From assembly GCA_963969495.1 (NCBI GenBank), contig OZ018322.1, positions 157,200,848 through 157,264,847 on the forward strand: a stretch of DNA of 64,000 bases. The letters run 5' to 3'. Numbering within the stretch: position 1 is the first letter of the stretch; every line of letters begins with the position of its first letter. Of the stretch, positions 1 through 12,187 are shown piece by piece. The notes under the pieces are model-generated. The model was not told the origin of the DNA. It worked only from the letters and a program-made list of their open reading frames with translations, and searched no databases. The translations under genes were made by a program, and so were the position numbers. The stretch comes from Ceratothoa steindachneri (lineage: Eukaryota; Arthropoda; Malacostraca; Isopoda; Cymothoidae).

Positions 1-99
1 GACCTCGGCCTCGAGATTCACCATCACCTGTCCAGGAGGACAATATTCCTTGAGTGCCAAAGGTTCGAGCCTTTAGTGATGTCAAGTCCCCAAGGCATT

Positions 100-505
100 C
101 CCCCCTGCTGTTCAAGGAGAACAGCATTAGAACAGCCATTGTTCGTTTTGTGCCCTTCGCCAAGAAACGGTTCTTCCCCCCCCCCCCTGTTGTTCAAGGA
201 GAACAACATTAGAACAGCAATTGTTCGTTTTGAGCCCTTCGCCAAGAAACGGTTCTCTCCCCCCCCCCCTGTTGTTCAAGGGAGAACAACATTAGAACAG
301 CCATTGTTCGTTTTGAGCCCTTCGCCAAGAAACGGTTCTCATCACCCCCCCTGTTGTTCAAGGAGAACAACATTAGAACAGCCATTGTTCTTGAGCCCGT
401 AGACAAGAGACGGTTCTCATCCCCCCCCTTTGTTCAGAAGAGAACAACCTAGAACAGCCATTGTTCTTCCAGCCGTTCGTCGAGAAACGGTTCTCCTTCC
501 CAAGA
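100..505 (+). repeat. Tandem 75-80 bp units inside LTR copy 1
   Basis: About five tandem units. Each holds a palindromic block (GTTGTTC, 4-5 bases, GAACAAC), then AGAACAGCCATTGTTC, then an AAACGGTTCTC segment and a C-run. The C-run length varies from unit to unit. The same array differs in copy number in the other LTR copies. Confidence 0.85.
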
Positions 506-818
506 CGCCACGTCAGGATCATCTTATCCCCCCCCTCCTTCGGCTGGAACTCGCCAGCGGACTGAATATTCCTTCAAGTACCTTCCACTGCACCCTAATG
601 AAGTTACGTAAGCCAAGCGTCACCTTTTGAGTATTGATCCCTTATTTGTCAATTCTATCCTGTGCTTTAAATGGTTTATCGAACCATCCCATCTCTTTAA
701 CTCCATATTTGTTTTACCTTTTTTGATCCCTTAAATCCTTGGATTAGCCCGAGTCTCCACGACCCTTTCCATTCAGTTTGTCAATATTTTCCGTTTTTGT
801 GTTTTGTTTATAGTTATT

Positions 819-843
819 ATTAATAAAACTCTATTTTATTAAT
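819..843 (+). promoter_or_regulatory. Poly(A)-signal hairpin of LTR family
   Basis: ATTAATAAAA, loop CTCTA, TTTTATTAAT: a perfect 10-bp inverted repeat containing AATAAA. It is also present at about 33147-33171 and in the 3' LTR, and with one change near 19433-19457. Position near the LTR end fits a polyadenylation signal of the R region; that role is inferred. Confidence 0.5.
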
Positions 844-1006
844 GATAGCAATATTATTATCCTTGAGCTCAGTTCCACTTCTTAAGCATTTTTGAAGATA
901 CATAATATCGGCCGCCAAGACAGTAAAACGCACTCTAGAGATAATTAAGGAAGTTCCCTCAACGAATAGTGTTATATATAGTATCGTCGGGAGTCATTCT
1001 ACGACA

Positions 1007-1399
1007 TAGATGAATCAGGTACAAACTTTGGAACCTGAAATCGATGGACAAACTAAAAGAGAAATATACCCACTGACAAGATTGATCTCACGAGCAACTT
1101 TGTCTGCCACCCAGTAAGAAATACGTCTAACAAGCACCTTGTTCATCACAAAACCAAGACTTTATTGTCGTCAAGTAATACACAAAAATCCCTTTTCTAA
1201 AAACACCCTCCACCACACTAGATCGCAACATAGTAAATTCGGCAGTACCAATCGCAAAAAAATTCCAGCTTATACCATAACCATATTCAAAACTTGGCAG
1301 CTCCACTTAATTCGAAGCCTTTAAGACTGCTAAAACATCAACAAATCGAAGAATTATGCAAGCAAACTCGATTCTTGCAATATATTATTCGTGGCCTTT
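1007..1399. other. No recognised feature
   Basis: AT-rich sequence just after LTR copy 1. One short open frame on the plus strand shows no family signature. It may be an older part of the LINE remnant that follows, but I see no motif to support that. Confidence 0.4.
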
Positions 1400-1800
1400 G
1401 AGCCAATTTCAAGTTACCTCAAGAGATCATCCATAAACAAGATCCAGCGGGCATTTACAAAAGCGTACGACAAGTCTGCGTCGCTAAATACTAAACCAGT
1501 TACATGAGCTTGGAATCAGACGCCTATTAGCCCTATTCATTCAAAACTTTCTCCTGAATAAAAAATTTACAGTAAGTTCCCAGGGGCTCGGTACAGAAAG
1601 TGCCTCCAACCTAAAGGCGTCCCGCAGAGAAGTGTGTTAAGCACGACCATTGTTGCCAAATAGACAATACAGCCAACGGTCCTATCCAAACTTTTTTAAT
1701 TTCAATACAAATCTCCCTAAACTTGCGTATCCATATTTACACATTCATCAAAGGATATGTTGATGCAGAAACATCTGCTAAAATTGTAGTCACAGACAAG
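1400..1800 (+). pseudogene. Decayed LINE reverse transcriptase fragment
   Basis: Conceptual translation over several frames gives a weak AYDKSA segment, where non-LTR reverse transcriptases have a KAYD motif. Next comes a FIQNFLLNKKF stretch, then GVPQRSVLSTT, which matches the GVPQGSVLS block of non-LTR reverse transcriptases. A YVDAETSA segment lies about where the YVDD catalytic box belongs, with the second Asp lost. Stops and frameshifts separate these blocks, so this is a fossil. The clade (I, Jockey or CR1-like) cannot be fixed. The spacing and order of the blocks are the main support. Confidence 0.55.
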
Positions 1801-2498
1801 TCACTGCCAAACTAGGGTCCCTACATATTATGAAGGCTACTATAACCGCTTCATAAAAAGGGTTCAAGAAATGAAAAGAGATGTTAAGATGTGGAACACC
1901 TCTTCAAGAAAATTCGAAGAGAGGCAGATTTGCGAGTGCACCTGCTCCTAGAAGCCAATAAACTTATCCGTAGTTACTGGTTCTCTATTATCACTCCACC
2001 ACATCAAAATAACTAGCACTAAATAGAGGCCCTAAAGAAATAAACACTTATATTACGCTTTTTTCAATTTGCAAAAAATAGAAGTTCTAAGCATCTTAAT
2101 TCAATATTAATTTTTACTATTTAATATCCTTATAATATAATACCCCTTGTTTTCAAATTTAATCATTTTACCAGACACAAAAATGGGCATCGAGCCAAAT
2201 TCGTTGTCAGGGAAGTTTAAAGATCAGGATTACAACCTAATTCTAGTCTGGAGATTTATTTTAAAGCTTAAATTACCCCTCGGGCGATGAAACTTTTTCC
2301 AGCATTTCTCGCTAAAATGTGGACCTACAGGACTTTGATTCGCACAAACGGCATAAATCTGCATTTGATGCTAAATTTCCGAAAATTTGTCGTCGTTCTA
2401 GAATATACTTTCAGTATTGAGTTTGATAAACTCGACGAAGTGTTTAAGTTCGCTACAAACTACCAGAAGCTAAAACTTTGTCCTGACTTCAGTTTTCC

Positions 2499-2500
<2 letters not shown>
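1801..2500. other. AT-rich stretch, possible dispersed repeat
   Basis: No gene seen. Around 2183-2240 the sequence (ATGGGCATCGAGCC...) resembles 4430-4480 (ATGGGTATAGAGCC...), so part of it may belong to an unnamed dispersed repeat. A 120-residue open frame from 2287 runs into the (TA)n tract and looks spurious. Confidence 0.35.
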
Positions 2501-2555
<55 letters not shown>

Positions 2556-2565
2556 TATATATATA

Positions 2566-2641
<76 letters not shown>
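2501..2641. repeat. (TA)n microsatellite
   Basis: About 140 bp of TA dinucleotides with two interruptions (TAATAT and ATGTCTAT). The long Tyr-Ile open frames in it are artefacts. Confidence 0.98.
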
Positions 2642-2644
<3 letters not shown>

Positions 2645-2779
2645 GTTGAAACACAAAAAGTAGTAACAATAGCAAAGTAAATGTTCTTGTCTATGTACGA
2701 ACGTAAATAACATAGCTTATGTTATCTTTCCTAAAATTCCCCATCCAGAAATTGTTATGCCAATGTTTTCGATTATCAT

Positions 2780-2802
2780 TATATATATATATATATATAT
2801 AT
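2780..2802. repeat. Short (TA)n tract
   Basis: Eleven uninterrupted TA repeats. Confidence 0.95.
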
Positions 2803-4479
2803 GTACAGACGAGAAAAAATTCTTTTAGCTCTGGAATTGCAAGATTTCTTTCCAAGAAATAAAACAAAGTTTACCTCATTTTTCCCCACTTTAGAGAAAT
2901 AAATTAGCTAACTATCTTCCTTCACGTTTATTTTAACGGATTCCTTGGGCTCCTATCAGAACTTTGCCATAGGTTCTATAACGAACCTCAATTACTTAGA
3001 GCTCCAATATTTTCAAGCCACATGATTTTAGCACCTTGTATTCCATTTTTCGACCGAAGGGAAGGGTTATTTATCCTTATTAAAACAACTACTTTAAAAA
3101 AAAAAATTCAATATTCTTAACGCTTCTACCAAATTGATCAAAATCAATAGACCATTTAATAAATTAATCCTGCCCCTCCCCCCCAAATAAAACGTTTTAT
3201 TTGCGAAGTTTGTCTTCAAATGCATTTAGTTCTACCACCTACCTCTTTATGCAGAGGCAACTGGTTTGATTTAAGATCCCTTTATCCGTTTCTAAAAATT
3301 CACAAAGCTAATATACTTCCTACGTCTATCCTACTGCCTTTTCATTTCAGACATACAAGCTATGAGAATACTTAGTACAACTTCTTAAAAAGTTCACCTC
3401 AAACCCATACAGCATTTATAACAGTTTTTCTTTTGGGGGGGACTAATGAACTACAGTTGAATTTAAAAATGATATTGCCCTCTGCTTTATTGACATTGTG
3501 AATAAAAATGACAATAAATTAAACACTTGCGTTCACAGAAACCTAATTCTCCAAGATATTGGAACGAATTTCTTAAGATTTTGCGAACAATTTTTTAAAA
3601 ATTAATAATTTAAAATCTTAATTAAACCTGCTTAGCATTTACCCTCAAGTTTTACGGGTCCAGGCGAGAAATTTTAATATTTACTGAATTCTATCGCCAA
3701 TAATAACTTTTCTAAATATTTCAAAGATACCTTGCTTAGCAAATTCCTTCACAACATGTATGGACCTAAGTTGCCCATCTACACAGCTAAAATAGACCTA
3801 CTCTTTATTTCATTACCCTAATTAATATTTTTCAACCACTAGTTCCATAAATAACTGAAACTCAACATTATTTTACCAACATCCAATTTAAAATTATTTT
3901 TCGAAATAATAACTGAATGCGTCATATTAAGAACGCCCTAGCCAAGTACCCCTGAGTTGCGATTCCTGTCACCGCATTGATCGAGGTACATATGTAGGTA
4001 TTAGCAATATAACAGGTAAACCGCTAACCCGTAAGATCATTCAGCCATTCCATAACATATTTTTAAATACGAATTTGCTGCAAACATAGATAGTTTCACC
4101 ATCCTCCTCCATTGTTAAAATGAAAGTCTCCTCATAATTCTGAAGTCAATGTATATAAAAAATGGAAAGGCCTACTTTTAATAATGGTTTAACTGCTCTT
4201 CTCCTCATCTAATTTAAATACCGCTCCTTTCCCAATTTTCTTTTCTTATATTCCTTACTGCTTTAACTTATCCAGTTGCTTTTCGCTCGTTCCTCAAAGC
4301 GGTAAGCTACCTGTGCTATTAATTACATATTTGCCCCCTATTCTCAATTATTCTGTGATCTTCCATAAATAACTGGCCAAAACATTGATTCATTGTTAAT
4401 TTTAACTAATTCTTATTGAAAAATTAAAAGATGGGTATAGAGCCATAAACGTTTTCAGTTGGGTTAAAAAATCATGAAT

Positions 4480-4482
<3 letters not shown>
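2803..4482. other. AT-rich non-coding stretch
   Basis: No open frame over 60 codons and no recognisable element. Short homopolymers (C-run near 3177, G-run near 3435) are the only structure seen apart from the possible repeat at 4430-4480. Confidence 0.5.

Positions 4483-4534
<52 letters not shown>
4483..4534. repeat. (TA)n microsatellite
   Basis: Pure TA repeat of about 52 bp. Confidence 0.98.
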
Positions 4535-4536
<2 letters not shown>

Positions 4537-4739
4537 ATTCATGTCCAAAAAAGTTGTCCACATTAATATACTCGTTCTTTTTTATACTTAGGTATTGCCT
4601 ATCGACTATGTGAGCTTTATTTTTCTCATCTTAAACTCCGTCGGAACAAGACCATTATAACTATTATTTATTGGCCGAATTGTGCTTTTCAACTTCTTTA
4701 ATTTTCTCCCTCGACCGCTCTGTCAAATTCCTTGGATAT

Positions 4740-5051
4740 TTGACCTCACTCTCTCTTTATCTCTTTCTATTTATCTCTCTCTCTTTTTCTCGCTCTCTCT
4801 ACACATATAAATAAGAGGCATTACACTCATGTGATCAAATCAGCATTACTAAGGAGTTCAGTTACATCACTTCGTTTAACTTTTATTCCCTCCACTGAAA
4901 AAGGGACCTAGGCTCACCAACTTCAGTCCTTTATCTTATACAACTTCATCTTCAGAAATAAAGTTATATTTTTATAAAGTCGTTTGTAAAATGCGAATAC
5001 GAACTTTATTGGTCTGACATCCTTAAGAAAGAACCGACTTATCTCGCTACA
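4740..5051 (+). repeat. Probable end of a Gypsy LTR
   Basis: A CT-rich stretch and a TATA-like ACATATAAATAAGAG are followed by AATAAAG at 4959, then a terminus ...GCTACA immediately before a Gypsy-type primer binding site. This order (promoter, poly(A) signal, CA end, PBS) fits the 3' half of a 5' LTR. The left border and a partner LTR were not found, so the extent is a guess. Confidence 0.5.
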
Positions 5052-5053
5052 AG

Positions 5054-5070
5054 TGGTGACCCCTGAGCGA
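5054..5070 (+). promoter_or_regulatory. Primer binding site of Gypsy element
   Basis: TGGTGACCCCTGAGCGA sits two bases after the LTR terminus. TGGTGACCCC is the usual start of the tRNA primer site in many invertebrate Ty3/Gypsy elements. The site is followed almost at once by the end of the RT domain, so gag, protease and most of RT have been deleted. Confidence 0.65.
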
Positions 5071-5109
5071 CCTTAAGCAACTCACGTGACCTCGAAGGGC
5101 AATCAAGCA

Positions 5110-6965
5110 GACAACCGGTAGATGCACTTGACTTTCTTCGCTATCGATTTGATTCACAGTGCATATCTGCCCAACAGGATAAAATCACGGCTATTGAAGA
5201 TTATCTTCTTCCCAAAACGCTACATAAGTTGCAGAGATTCATGGGTTTGGTAAATTTCTTACCAAGATTCATTCGACCAGCAGGAATAACCTTGATTATA
5301 CTGACGAAATTATTGAACGTTGCCAATAAACGCCATCACAATTTTGTTTTAAAATTGGATATTAAAGCACAATATGCATTTGATTCCACAAAACGGATAT
5401 CATCAATACCACCATTTTGGCACATCCAAAGCAAGACTGCCCATTGCAACTCATTACTGACGCCTCTAATCTTGGCCTCAGTGCCATCTTTTAACAGTAT
5501 TTTGGAAATAATTGGGAAGTTCTGTGCTTCTTTAGCAAATCTTTTCGTGGCCCGGAATTAAACCTTAGTACATTCACTAAGGAATTGACTGTAATTCTTC
5601 TTGCAATCAAGCACATTCAAAATTTATGTACTTGATGGGACAAGTTTCTTGGTGCTCAAAGATTGAAAGGCCATAATTTTTACCGCTAAATCCCTCAACA
5701 CACGACACTCTCCTAAAGAAGCCCGTTCATTTGAATTAATTTTACAATACACAGATAACATTCTTCATATAGCAGGGAAGGAGAATCCTAGTGATGTCGT
5801 CTCTAGAGCTCCTATCATCAATTGCAACATGCAATCTGATAAACATACACAAACATTGGCATATCAAAATAGCACTCTAGATCCTACATTCCCTAAAATA
5901 CATTCCTCTGTTTCTTCTTCTTTTATTATTGATTATACAGCACTAGCAAGACCCTAATGAACAGATCTGCAACTTGCTGAACTACAAGACGATGAATGTA
6001 TCTCCTTTAAATTGTAGAAATTAGCACATCCATCCTCTTCTTATTCTTTCTTTGACAATTCATTAAAAGGTTCAGTTCTGCCTTATTTTACTTTCAAATT
6101 TTGCAAACTTATCTTTGATTTTCGTAATAATCGATATTCGCTCTTGAGTTTTTAATTGCCTCTCATGTCAGAAGGCCAAAGTGCAACGACACACAAAGCC
6201 ATCTTACACACAACTTACTGCACCAGATTCTAGATTTCACACCATTCGTGTGGATTTAGTCAGTGCTTTTCCTGCAACTCAGGAAGGTCAAAAGTATCTT
6301 TTTTACAGTCATATGCCGTTTTTTCAAAATGAATTGAAGCATATCTATTAAAGGACATGACGTCAGAGTGTGTAGTTGACTCCCTTTTCACTCATTACAT
6401 CTCAAGATTTGGTACCGCAATTAAAATAATCTCTGATAATAGACTTCAATTACTTCAGGATTAGTTCAGGAATTACTAAAGCTAACTAGTACACAACACA
6501 TTTTTTAAATCAACAGCGAACGTCTATGGCACATCTGTGTTAGAAAGATACCGTCGTACCCTAAAAAGCTCCTTTTTTGCCAAAGCATATCCTAGTGATT
6601 GGCTAAAAAATTTACCTGCAACTTTGCTCGCTATGCGTAACAATCTCTGTCAGGAGATAGGATATTCTCCCTCAGATATTGTTTTTGGCACTCCCTTACG
6701 ACTCCCAGGTGGTCTTGTTTGTCACCACAAACACATATCCCTCACAACAAAAATCAATACAACAATCATTAGAAAACTATGAACTCACTTGCCCCAATAA
6801 CTTCCAGTTCTATTTTGAAACAAGATATTTTTATTCGCAAAAAGTTTGATACTTGCACTCATGTTTTCCTAAAAGACGTATATATTCGCCCCAGATTTTC
6901 AACACCATACAAAGGACCATATAAAATCCTACAAAGAAATCAACATTCAGATACTCTCTAAAGAA
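5110..6965 (+). pseudogene. pol: Gypsy pol remnant: RT end, RNase H, integrase
   Basis: Read across frames, this encodes the last part of a Ty3/Gypsy reverse transcriptase (RF(M)GLVNFLPRFI, the conserved block after the thumb, at about 5235-5275). RNase H follows (LITDASNLG with its Asp near 5450, and a GKENPSDVVSR stretch near 5780), then an integrase core (VDLVSAFPATQEGQKY near 6250; a degraded SD segment near 6435; an LERYRRTLKSS block near 6537 with the catalytic-helix Glu). The C-terminal part reads GYSPSDIVFGTPLRLPGG, a typical Gypsy integrase motif. Stops at many places and no gag or protease show it is dead. It follows a PBS directly, so a large internal deletion joined the 5' end to the end of RT. 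The 3' LTR was not recognised. Confidence 0.85.
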
Positions 6966-7633
6966 TCACTGGCTCTTTGAAGCCACACACGCGCAATAAC
7001 AAACCTGAACATTTTGATTCACCCACAAATTCTTACGCAAATGTTATTTATCCCTATTTCTTTAGTACCAGCCCTTCACCCCCCCGCCCTCAAGACGTCT
7101 AGCAGGCTCCCTTACATAGAAACTCAGAAAAAACACCATCCTCCTCATACTACCACGCACACGTTAAAATCTACATATGAGAAAGTAAAAAAAATTACTT
7201 TCTTTCACTAATTTCAATGTATTTATGTTTTAACCAATCCAGGTACTTTATAAATTGAATGATGATTTGATGGGTGATACGATTAATTCGAACGCCAACG
7301 ACTGTTAGATTTGTCCGACACTCATCAATATATATTTACAAGACAGAAATTCTCTTGAAACAATTCAATTTATCCTTTGATTTCCACACTGAGTTGGTGC
7401 GCGCAGCTGACCAAAAACTGACCTTTTGCCAAAATGTCTCATTTTTATATTTACATGTTATCATGTATCATATATTGTCAGCACATCAGCGGTTTCGGTA
7501 CCAGTTTGAAGCAGTTATAATTTGATTAAAAATCATTATCCAAACTAATTGCACAAATACTCATTCAAAAATTTCGTTTTATTAACGTATCAATAAAATT
7601 ACAAACCGTCCAGTCCTCCAATGCCCCCTCACA

Positions 7634-7636
<3 letters not shown>
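6966..7636. other. No recognised feature
   Basis: The sequence after the integrase remnant includes a C-run near 7080 and short open frames without any signature. The 3' LTR of the upstream Gypsy element would be expected here, but I cannot match it to the 5' LTR end. Confidence 0.4.

Positions 7637-7690
<54 letters not shown>
7637..7690. repeat. (TA)n microsatellite
   Basis: About 54 bp of TA repeats. Confidence 0.97.
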
Positions 7691-7691
<1 letters not shown>

Positions 7692-7803
7692 AACAAACCA
7701 CAAGAAACAGAAAAACAAGGTAATTTTTCTTCGGAAAAAATTATTTCCTAATTCGAATAAATCCGTACAGGAGTGTTATTTGAATCAAGCACAATGAGTC
7801 AGC

Positions 7804-7875
7804 GAGCAACCGCTTTGATTCCAATTAAACCAAATGGTCTAAAGGGCGCTTTAATTGAGATCAAAGTGGTTGCTC
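7804..7875. repeat. Inverted repeat, 26-bp arms
   Basis: The left arm 7804-7829 (GAGCAACCGCTTTGATTCCA...) and right arm 7850-7875 (reverse complement GAGCAACCACTTTGATCTCA...) pair with about three mismatches around a 20-base loop. It could be a small miniature element or a structured RNA; no target duplication was recognised. Confidence 0.7.
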
Positions 7876-7938
7876 TTGCCTCAATAACTATTTGCGAAGA
7901 AAAATTATTCTGTTTTCTCTTTCCTACGGTGAAGTTGG

Positions 7939-8090
<152 letters not shown>

Positions 8091-11000
8091 AAGTGAAGGA
8101 GAAATTTGACGCAAATGATCAATGAGGCAAGAAACATGAGTTTTTTTAAGGTAAGAGAAAGGGACATTCGAAAAACATTAGGATCAAAGAGAGCAAAGGG
8201 CGGCAAAGTGAACACAATCCCTACTGATACTCTACCGTTAGATGCTATCAGGTACAGTGACTCTACTTCGCCCAAAGCACTACCACAAGCTAAGAATGTC
8301 CAAAGAATGCTTACACAGTATCTTCTTACCCGCTCACAATTTTTTCCTTATGGCTTTATTTCTGTCTTCTCACTAAGGATTGCCTTCATTGTGCGGGCCT
8401 TTGTTCTCTTTGATCCTATTGTTATATAGTCTGCAATTTAAGGTTTCTGTATTTTTTCTTCTGTCTTCAAAATGGTTTTGAAATGAAGATAATAAATATG
8501 GCAAAAGCCCAGTGGTGGTTGTTACCATCAGCAGAACTTGTATTTGCTCTTTCTTTGTATATATATATACATAAAGTATATATATAAAATCATTCTTATG
8601 ACATTTTTAAGTAGCATTCTAATTAGTATGTTTTAGCCTTAAATGTTATGATGTCATTCTAAACCAAAGAAGTTTTTCTTTTTAAGGAAACATTCTCTTT
8701 CTATATTTTAGTCCCTTCATTCCATCTTTTTGTGATTCTAGTTTCTACGTCTTTCTCTGGAATGGGTTTCTTTTAGGGTGCGTGCAAAAGTTCCAACTCC
8801 TTTTAGCTATAATTTATATTTTCCATACTAAAAGATCCTCGCTATTCTTTATTATTGTAGTGGTGGTATTAGATTGACTAGGGATAAAGGTGTTGAATAA
8901 ATATAAAGGAAGAGTTTAAGCGAACCAGTAAAAAGAGAAACCCTATTTCCCATGCGATAGTATGATGTTCGTCGTAAGAGGCTGCAATAAATTAACTCAA
9001 TAGATGGGATAATAAAATAAAGAAAGAGACATTTTTAGAGAAACTATGCTCAAACAAAGGCAGGGACCAGTTTCTTGTTTTTCAGCTGCGTCGACTAAAA
9101 CTGCTTCTCCTCTCTTATACTTCATTAGGGTCTTTTACTGCCACTTTGGCCAAAGCTGAAAAGTGAAAGAGGATAATTTATGTATCAAATAGAAGTTTAA
9201 ATACAATTGAGTAATTCTCGAAGAGGAAATAAAGCAAGATGAGTGAAATAGATAATTGTTGTACTCGAATTAGTTGTCCCAATTTTAACTAGGAAATCGC
9301 TAGCAATGACACTAATTTTCTATCTGCAGCCGTCTCTCCTATTTTTAGGGAATGATTCTTGGACTTTTTATTTTTTCTTTGCCACAGTATCAGAGTTGAT
9401 GATATTTGATAGGATTAGGAAACTCGTTCCATCAGGGCTAAAACTTTCATCTTTATTCTCGTATATTGAATTAAAATGCTACTAGATGATTAAAATACTT
9501 TATACTTTCTTCAATTATAAATTAACTACTAATTCTGGAGACATTGTTTCGAGGATCTCTATGCCGTAGGGTTTGTGAAAAGGTTTCGGAAAAAAAAGGA
9601 ATATGCTGGGGGTAATGTATGAAAGAGCCTAACTCAATTAGACTAAAGAAGAGGCTAATTGGAGCGCTACAGACCCGAGTGTGTGTGTATATGTGCATCT
9701 TTTTATAACCGAATCCCATCACCTATCGAACATTTCTAGGTAATCTTTATTAGGCCACTTTATTGGCTCTACTGCTCACATATACCAACTATTTTATTTG
9801 ATTTTAAGATCAAACCATTACCTCTCTCATTGTTTGCTAGAACCAATATATGGTATGACTCGAAATGATTCATAAATTTAAAGATGTCATTATCGCTGGA
9901 ATAGTTGAAGCAGTTTTAATGGCTCGTTTAACTCTCAACAGCCGACCGTAAGGCGGAATTTAACACCATCCGAAATCTGCTAATTAGCATTATCTAATAT
10001 TCAATTATTAGTATTTTGGATGAGCAAAATGTAATTATCAAAAGTGTTTTCAACACTAAACTACTACATTAACTTTTTTATACATTAACATTGATAAGTA
10101 TTTGATTATTAACCATTTGCTTTTCGTCGAATAGTCAATTTTGCACAAGTAAGGACGGATAGTTTTCTCACATCTGCTTAATAAAAAATGGAAAACAGTG
10201 ACGTTTGGCGCAGTGCAAAGTTAGATCATTGAGTTTCGTAATAGTAAAGTTAAGAAAGGTACAAAATTTGAAAATGTTATAACCAGAGTATTTATTCTCT
10301 CTTTCGCATCAATGATATTCTTTCAGGAGTTTCAATTTGAAGTGAAGTGAACTAGCTTACATGATTAACCGGCATTAGTAACTCATGCACGATAACTCAC
10401 TCTTTTATGCAGAAATATGGCTGGGCAAGATAGGAAAAGCTATTACGAAAGAGTCAATCATGCCATTAGCACAGCGTCATTGGGGCTAGATATAAATTCA
10501 TATCACCTTCCTTTATCTAATCTTTTCTACGCTTGGAAAGATCCGCAAACGCTTTACCCATGTATTATGTTGATCGAATGGTTCTCCAAATTACTTTATC
10601 TTTCCCTGAGTGTCCAGTATAACATTCTGATGGATAATAAACTCCCCAAATTATTCACGAAGATCTTTCAATTCTCCCACAAGGGACCGCAGTTAGGACG
10701 ATTATGGTAGCATAAGTTACATCACTGCAGTTTATCTTCTTGTGATCACTTATTTTTATCGCGAGTTAACCTTTCAGAATGCGTAATCAGAAGTATACAG
10801 AAGGCGGTGGGCATACAATTATGTGTATTGGGCTTGTGTTTCTGAAAATCATGTGATGTGGTGCTCAGAAATGAGAAGTTGTAATTTGTAGTGAAATGCT
10901 TGTACAAACTGCTTTAGTTCATTTTCACACCATAATCATTCCATCTTCAAAGTTATGCACGACTAATTTCTTCAAGAGCAATTTCATATTGATTAAAGTT

Positions 11001-11350
11001 ACACTCTCTTTTGGTCATTTTTTTGTCTCCATTTAGTGTAAAATTATATATAAGTTTATAGAAATTTAAGTGACTCTCTTTAAGTCTTGATCTTCATGGT
11101 TATTACCTTCCTCGTGCAGCTTGCTGGGCTGCGGCATAGCATAGTGTTAACTACTCTTTTGTATAAGAATATTTAAGTTACATGAATTATAAATAATCGT
11201 GAGAAGAGGGATTAGTTTAGCCCTCGGTCGCTAATTCTTTCAAGCAAAGCAGGGAGTTCTTAGGATGGCCTTTCTTCGGCTAGTCTATGGTCGTGAAAGG
11301 TAAGTAATGTCTATTCTCCTAATTTTCTACTTTTAATTTAGTCTTGAGTT
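8091..11350. other. Non-coding stretch of 3.3 kb
   Basis: No element or gene recognised. Open frames at 8106-8429 (107 codons), 9522-9722 (minus) and 10417-10710 (97 codons) show no family motif and no convincing codon bias. A short TA tract lies near 8558-8588. Confidence 0.45.
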
Positions 11351-11363
11351 TATATATATATAC

Positions 11364-11419
<56 letters not shown>
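11351..11419. repeat. (TA)n microsatellite
   Basis: TA repeat of about 68 bp with one CATT interruption. Confidence 0.97.
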
Positions 11420-11422
<3 letters not shown>

Positions 11423-11830
11423 GGGGAGGGTAATTTTCCATTTTTTCGGAAATCGCAATGTAAGTAAGTACCCGGTAGTTAGATTAGATTAAAAATTATA
11501 TAGAAAAATATCAGGATAATTGGATAAGACTTGCTTGCGAATTTTTAATTAAATTAAATGGCCTAACATTTTATCCAAATTTCCTAATGTGCTGTAGGTA
11601 ATATATTAATTTCTCTAAATGCATTACATATCTAAATTACTTATACATGTATAAAATCGGAAGAGTAAAGCATAATAATAGTGTTTAAAGTTTAAAACAA
11701 TAAAGAAAATATAGTGTGTAACAACTCTATTCATACAGAAGATTAAGATATTAATAGAATTTTTAGTCGCGTGAGAATCTAGTCACGGGCGACTCTATTG
11801 GTCGGTCCCCGTTTTGCTTTTGTTTGTTTT

Positions 11831-12187
11831 GGTAATAACATTGTAATTATTGAACAGATTCTAACGAAATGTTGTTTTGCATTCTTCTTCGAATGATATA
11901 ATTTCCAAGATCCTCCCAAGATTAGACCGACTATTATTTGGTTTTGGCAATAACATCATAAGTATTGCGGTTATTCTAACGAAATCTGAGACCCTTATGT
12001 TGTTTTACATTCTCTTTTGAACGATATAATTGCCAAAATCTACCCAAAGTTAGCCCAGAATTATTTGGCAATAACTTCATAACTATTTGTATGATTCTAA
12101 CGAAATTTAAAACCCTTATGTTGTTTTACATTCTTTTTCGAGTGATATAATTGCCAAGGTCCTCACAAGGTTAGTCCAGGAATTATC
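11831..12187. repeat. Three diverged tandem units of about 120 bp
   Basis: Units begin with GGTAATAACAT or GGCAATAAC at about 11831, 11946 and 12067. Shared landmarks in order are GATTCTAACGAAAT, ATGTTGTTTT(A/G)CATTCT, GATATAATTGCCAA and TTAGNCC. Units 2 and 3 are closest to each other; unit 1 lacks about 10 bases. No protein is encoded. Confidence 0.85.

Larger units (their letters stand above)
1..1006 (+). repeat. LTR copy 1, truncated by window edge
   Basis: This is the 3' two thirds of a long LTR shared with 18075-19616, 31861-33332 and 36826-38133. It ends in the same TACGACA and carries the same tandem 75-80 bp units, the same AATAAA-bearing hairpin near its end, and the same closing sequence. 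The start lies outside the window. No internal retrotransposon sequence follows the end, so it is probably a solo LTR; the upstream target duplication cannot be checked here. Confidence 0.85.

Noticed and set aside
100..505. Possible CRISPR-like array of repeats and spacers
   Set aside because: Units are contiguous tandem repeats with similar 'spacers', lie in an LTR of a eukaryotic element and have no cas genes.
100..505. Steroid-receptor response elements in AGAACA...TGTTC
   Set aside because: Half-site spacing is five, not the canonical three bases; the resemblance is noted but not supported as a regulatory site.
2287..2649. 120-codon open frame ending in Tyr-Ile repeats
   Set aside because: The second half is translated (TA)n microsatellite; the first half has no recognised motif. 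The same holds for frames at 7773-8125 and 16730-16945.
10417..10710. 97-codon open frame as a host gene
   Set aside because: No motif, no supported splice structure, and the composition matches the non-coding flanks.
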